Origin: Dolichospermum sp. DET69
Lineage (GTDB): Bacteria; Cyanobacteriota; Cyanobacteriia; Cyanobacteriales; Nostocaceae
Assembly (NCBI GenBank): GCA_017355425.1
Contig: CP070233.1
Span: 4,071,501 to 4,135,500, forward strand
Reading direction: 5' to 3'
DNA length: 64,000 bases
Below the pieces are notes generated by a model, which was given only the letters and a program-made list of their open reading frames with translations, made no database searches and was not told where the DNA came from. Shown piece by piece: positions 61,121 to 64,000 of the stretch (the stretch's first letter is position 1; each line of letters starts with the position of its first letter). The position numbers were made by a program, and so were the translations under genes.

Positions 61121-62482
61121 TTAAGCTGTGACTGGTTGACGAACTTCTACTGCTTCTCCAGTTAAACTAAAAGCCCGAACTTCGGTAATTTTGACTTTGA
61201 CTATTTGTCCTTTAAGTTCATTAATATCACCAGTAAAGAACGTAAGCCGATTTCCCCCGGTTCTTCCCATGACCTGATTTATGTCTTTGGTGTTTTGCGC
61301 TTCTACTAATACTTCTTCAATGCGGCCAAAGTAACGTTCGGATCTTTCCGCTGCTTTAATATTAACTAAATGATTTAATCTTTGCAAGCGATCGCTCTTT
61401 ACCTCTTCACTGAGTTGATTATCCCACAAAGCCGCAGGTGTGCTAGGACGGGGTGAATAAGCCGCAGTATTCACTAAATCAAAACCGATATCTTCCACCA
61501 ATTTTAAAGTATTTTCAAACTGTGTTTCTGTTTCACCCGGAAAACCCACAATCGCATCAGCACTAATTGACGCATCTGGCATATACCGTCTAATAGTATC
61601 AATAATCCGGCGATATTTTTCGTGAGTATAACCCCGTGACATAGCTTTCAAAAGCTCATTATCCCCAGATTGAAAGGGAATATGAAAATGTTCGCAAACT
61701 TTAGGCAAATCTGCACAAGCTTTAATTAATCTTTCTGTAAAATAACGGGGGTGACTGGTGGCAAATCTAATTCGTTCAATTCCCGGTACATCATGTACAT
61801 AATATAGTAAATCTGTCAATGTATGCAGGTGACGACCTTCAGGGGTAGAACCAGGTAAATCACGTCCGTAAGCGTCAATATTTTGACCCAAGAGGGTAAT
61901 TTCTTGATAACCTTGTCTTGCTAACTGTTCTATTTCCGCGCGAATTGATTCTGGTGTGCGAGACTGTTCTACACCGCGCACGTTGGGAACTACGCAATAA
62001 GTACAACGTTCATTACAGCCATAAATGATATTTACCCAAGCTGTTACCTGACTATCCCGACGAGGTTGGGTGATATCTTCAAAAATATGAACTTCTTCGG
62101 TAGCAACAACTTGATTACCTGCAAAAACCGACTCTAGCAAATCTTTAAGACGGTTGGCGTGTTGGGGTCCCATGACTAAATCCAATTCTGGCACCCGTCG
62201 TAGTAAAGCTTCTCCTTCTTGTTGGGCAACACAACCAGCAACAATCAATGTTAAATCAGGTTGCTCTTGTTTGCGTTTGGCCTGTCTACCTAAATAAGAA
62301 TATACTTTCTGTTCCGCATTATCCCGAATGGTGCAGGTGTTGTAAAGGATTACATCTGCTTGATTTGGGTCGTCTGACCACTCAAAGCCCATGTCTTCTA
62401 AGATGCCAGCCATGCGCTCGGAGTCGGCTTTATTCATCTGGCAACCGAAGGTAATAATATGATAATGGCGGTTAGTGGTCAT
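61121..62482 (-). CDS. miaB: tRNA-2-methylthio-N6-dimethylallyladenosine synthase MiaB
   Basis: 453 residues with normal family length. The N-terminal UPF0004 domain holds [11 protein letters not shown] and [13 protein letters not shown] with [12 protein letters not shown] (three Cys for the auxiliary cluster). The radical-SAM cluster is [17 protein letters not shown]. The C-terminal TRAM domain covers ~385-450. It adds a methylthio group to i6A37 of tRNAs reading U-starting codons. The gene is monocistronic here and all motifs are intact. Confidence 0.96.
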   Translation of the reverse strand: MTTNRHYHIITFGCQMNKADSERMAGILEDMGFEWSDDPNQADVILYNTCTIRDNAEQKVYSYLGRQAKRKQEQPDLTLIVAGCVAQQEGEALLRRVPELDLVMGPQHANRLKDLLESVFAGNQVVATEEVHIFEDITQPRRDSQVTAWVNIIYGCNERCTYCVVPNVRGVEQSRTPESIRAEIEQLARQGYQEITLLGQNIDAYGRDLPGSTPEGRHLHTLTDLLYYVHDVPGIERIRFATSHPRYFTERLIKACADLPKVCEHFHIPFQSGDNELLKAMSRGYTHEKYRRIIDTIRRYMPDASISADAIVGFPGETETQFENTLKLVEDIGFDLVNTAAYSPRPSTPAALWDNQLSEEVKSDRLQRLNHLVNIKAAERSERYFGRIEEVLVEAQNTKDINQVMGRTGGNRLTFFTGDINELKGQIVKVKITEVRAFSLTGEAVEVRQPVTA

Positions 62483-62670
62483 TGGGAATTACGCTTAGTT
62501 AGTAATGTATATCAGGTCTGTTGTCTATTCTATCTTAAAGTTTCTTCTATTTAGGTTAATTTTGTTTCGCGCAATCTCTCTTAGAGATCCCCAAAGGTAG
62601 GTACAAAGGAGCAAAGGAATAAGTTTACAATGAAGTTAGAACTATCAGAATATAGGGAGAAAATTTGATT

Positions 62671-62904
62671 ATGCAAACTATGAAAATACAATCTCATATT
62701 GGTAATGATGGAATGCTACATATATCTTTACCGGAAATTAAAGATTCTGATGTAGAAGTGATTATCGTCTATCAACCAATACAGAAAACTGAAAAATTAT
62801 CTCTAGCATCATTATATGGAATTTGTGCTGACGATCCTATTATCATTGATGATGAAGGTATTTTCGACAACCTAGATGAAAAAATAGCAGGAATGTTTGA
62901 TTAA
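62671..62904 (+). CDS. Antitoxin-like small protein (VapB role)
   Basis: 77 residues from ATG 62671, preceded by AGGGAGAA. MKIQSHIGNDGMLHISLPEI is the typical start of small cyanobacterial antitoxin-like proteins that precede PIN genes, followed by an acidic tail (CADDPIIIDDEGIFDNLDEK). It lacks a clear DNA-binding fold. The toxin gene starts five bases after its stop. It would neutralise the PIN toxin. Confidence 0.75.
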   Translation: MQTMKIQSHIGNDGMLHISLPEIKDSDVEVIIVYQPIQKTEKLSLASLYGICADDPIIIDDEGIFDNLDEKIAGMFD

Positions 62905-62908
62905 TAAA

Positions 62909-63313
62909 ATGCTTTATCTAATTGATACTAATGTTTGTGTGATGTACTTAAATGGACGCTCTACATCTATTAGCGATCGCATTTTATCATTACCAACTAA
63001 AGATATAGCTGTGTGTTCTGTGGTAAAAGCAGAACTTTTTTATGGTGCAATGAAAAGTAATAATCTTTCGCGTACATTACAAAGACAAAAAGCATTTCTT
63101 GATCATTATGAATCTTTACCTTTCAATGATCAATCTGCCTCTATTTTTGGTAATATTCGCGCTCAACTTACTGCTCAAGGAACACCAATAGGAGCTTATG
63201 ATTTACAAATTGCTGCTATTGCTTTAGCTAATAATTTGATATTAGTTACACACAATACTAGGGAGTTTTCACGTGTTCTTGAATTACAATTAGAAGACTG
63301 GGAAATTGTCTGA
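62909..63313 (+). CDS. vapC: VapC-type PIN-domain toxin ribonuclease
   Basis: 134 residues from ATG 62909 (MLYLIDTNVCVMYLNGRS). The PIN acidic residues are Asp in LIDTNVC, Glu in VVKAELFYGA, Asp in GAYDLQIAA and the final VTHNTREFSRV. Such proteins cut tRNA or rRNA when freed from their antitoxin. The pair with the previous gene is complete. An alternative TTG at 62897 overlaps the antitoxin stop. Confidence 0.9.
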   Translation: MLYLIDTNVCVMYLNGRSTSISDRILSLPTKDIAVCSVVKAELFYGAMKSNNLSRTLQRQKAFLDHYESLPFNDQSASIFGNIRAQLTAQGTPIGAYDLQIAAIALANNLILVTHNTREFSRVLELQLEDWEIV

Positions 63314-63347
63314 ATCAGGATGTCCAGGATTTAAAGATTTACAGGAT
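63312..63347. repeat. Interspersed repeat (TGAATCAGGATGTCCAGGAT type), copy 1
   Basis: The sequence TGAATCAGGATGTCCAGGAT followed by TTAAAGATTTACAGGAT recurs, with changes, at 63827-63866. It overlaps the last bases of the toxin gene. It is a common short dispersed repeat of cyanobacteria. Confidence 0.6.
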
Positions 63348-63352
63348 GGTTT

Positions 63353-63520
63353 TTATTCAATAAACAAACTTGCATCAACATGAAACAAATTACCCAACAT
63401 CTCACCTTGTTCTTTTGCTAAAAAATGCTCGTTTTCTTCCTCAGTTTTGATGACTCGCGGTTGATGCTGAGACAGCAATTTGCTGTAAGCTTCTAAATTA
63501 TATGGATGCCGCTCTTTCAT
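63353..63520 (-). pseudogene. Truncated HigA-type antitoxin
   Basis: ATG 63520 to TAA 63353 encodes 55 residues: YSKLLSQHQPRVIKTEEENE resembles the N-terminus of HigA-type antitoxins (YxxLLxxxxPxxIxTExENE). The helix-turn-helix domain that should follow is absent, and the tail GEMLGNLFHVDASLF looks like the end of the family joined to the start by deletion. No HigB toxin is seen. Confidence 0.6.
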
Positions 63521-63533
63521 ATCTGAGTTTATC

Positions 63534-63743
63534 CTAATTTTGAGATTTTGCTGCTTTTAAGACTTCTAACATAGTGTTTGCAGCGTCGAAAGCATCATAA
63601 GGCGACAAAATTGGATAAGATTGATCAGGTTTAATTAAGTTAGTTTCTTGTTGCGCTAGTTCAGATATTAAAACCTGCATGATGTACAGTTTGTCTGCAC
63701 GGTTGAGAGTGTGTAGGGTGTTGAGAAGTTCTGTAGAAACCAT
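63534..63743 (-). CDS. Small conserved-looking protein, possible antitoxin-like
   Basis: 69 residues, MVSTELLNTLHTLNRADKLYIMQVLISELAQQE, a helical pattern (LNRADKLYIMQVLISEL) frequent in small cyanobacterial proteins. The tail PILSPYDAFDAANTMLEVL is also common. The end lies 13 bases before the HigA-like remnant, on the same strand. The function is unknown. Confidence 0.6.
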   Translation of the reverse strand: MVSTELLNTLHTLNRADKLYIMQVLISELAQQETNLIKPDQSYPILSPYDAFDAANTMLEVLKAAKSQN

Positions 63744-63826
63744 TTAAAAAACTCCAGGATTTCAAAGAGCGATAGCACACTTATTCTATCATCTAGTAAA
63801 TGCTAATTTTGATGGTGAAAATTTGT

Positions 63827-63866
63827 CAGAATCAGGATTTTCAGGATTTAGGGATTTACAGGATAA
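63827..63866. repeat. Interspersed repeat, copy 2, in the right-end gap
   Basis: AGAATCAGGATTTTCAGGAT with TTAGGGATTTACAGGAT, homologous to 63312-63347. The rest of 63744-64000 is AT-rich and shows no gene that I can support. Confidence 0.55.
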
Positions 63867-64000
63867 AAGAATAATATATTATGTGTTATCCTTATATGGA
63901 TTGTCACTATACGTTAAGCATTTCTTAGTAAGTTATAAGAAAATGAATATGTGTAATTTATTCCCTTAAAATTATTTAGATAAATCCTAGAAGCTGCTGA

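Overview
The window looks like a chromosome segment of a filamentous, probably nostocalean, cyanobacterium. The signs are the low G+C content, scattered HIP1-type octamers (GCGATCGC), a XisI-family gene, ferredoxin-type sulfite reductase, Ycf46/Ycf35-type genes and a dense load of small palindromic repeats. The genus is an inference; no rRNA is present.

Region 1 (1-22 kb) is a secondary-metabolite-like cluster. It holds a membrane di-iron hydroxylase (cut by the left edge), a complete single-module reducing polyketide synthase (KS-AT-DH-ER-KR-ACP-TE), a phytanoyl-CoA-type dioxygenase, a DMT permease, a Rieske oxygenase, a solitary ectoine-synthase-like cupin, a collapsed arylsulfatase, a membrane glycosyltransferase, APS kinase, a PAPS sulfotransferase and a Wzx/MATE-type flippase. 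The set suggests a reduced polyketide that is oxidised, possibly cyclised and glycosylated, sulfated and exported. The sulfotransferase is split by an IS1634-like element with an intact 6-bp target duplication, and an ISH3-like element sits after the PKS, so the pathway may be decaying. The tailoring and export set recalls saxitoxin and cylindrospermopsin clusters, but their core genes are absent here.

Region 2 (22-33.5 kb) is a type I restriction-modification locus. hsdM is interrupted by a group II intron whose reverse transcriptase/maturase frame runs without a stop into hsdM exon 2. hsdS, a xisI-type gene and hsdR follow, with MITEs between them, then a truncated AAA ATPase.

Region 3 (about 34-51.9 kb) reads as an integrated plasmid- or satellite-like element next to tRNA-Arg(UCU). 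It has a tyrosine integrase beside the tRNA 3' end, a possible excisionase, a primase-helicase with iteron-like repeats inside its gene, XRE, KfrA-like and small basic regulators, an HU-like protein, a Ycf46-type AAA/DUF1257/DUF2997 cassette and a Calx-beta/NPNP-repeat protein. Most notable is a protein of about 870 residues with the DFDGD catalytic signature and surrounding pattern of double-psi beta-barrel RNA polymerases (cellular RdRP/YonO-like), behind an uncharacterised 541-residue protein. I regard this as the most interesting system in the window.

Region 4 (52-64 kb) is ordinary chromosome with mobile debris. It carries conserved cyanobacterial proteins, a broken ADP-ribosylglycohydrolase, sulfite reductase with a ribbon-helix-helix-like tail, an RmlD-like reductase between two 326-bp near-identical inverted repeats, miaB, a VapBC-like pair and HigA-like remnants.
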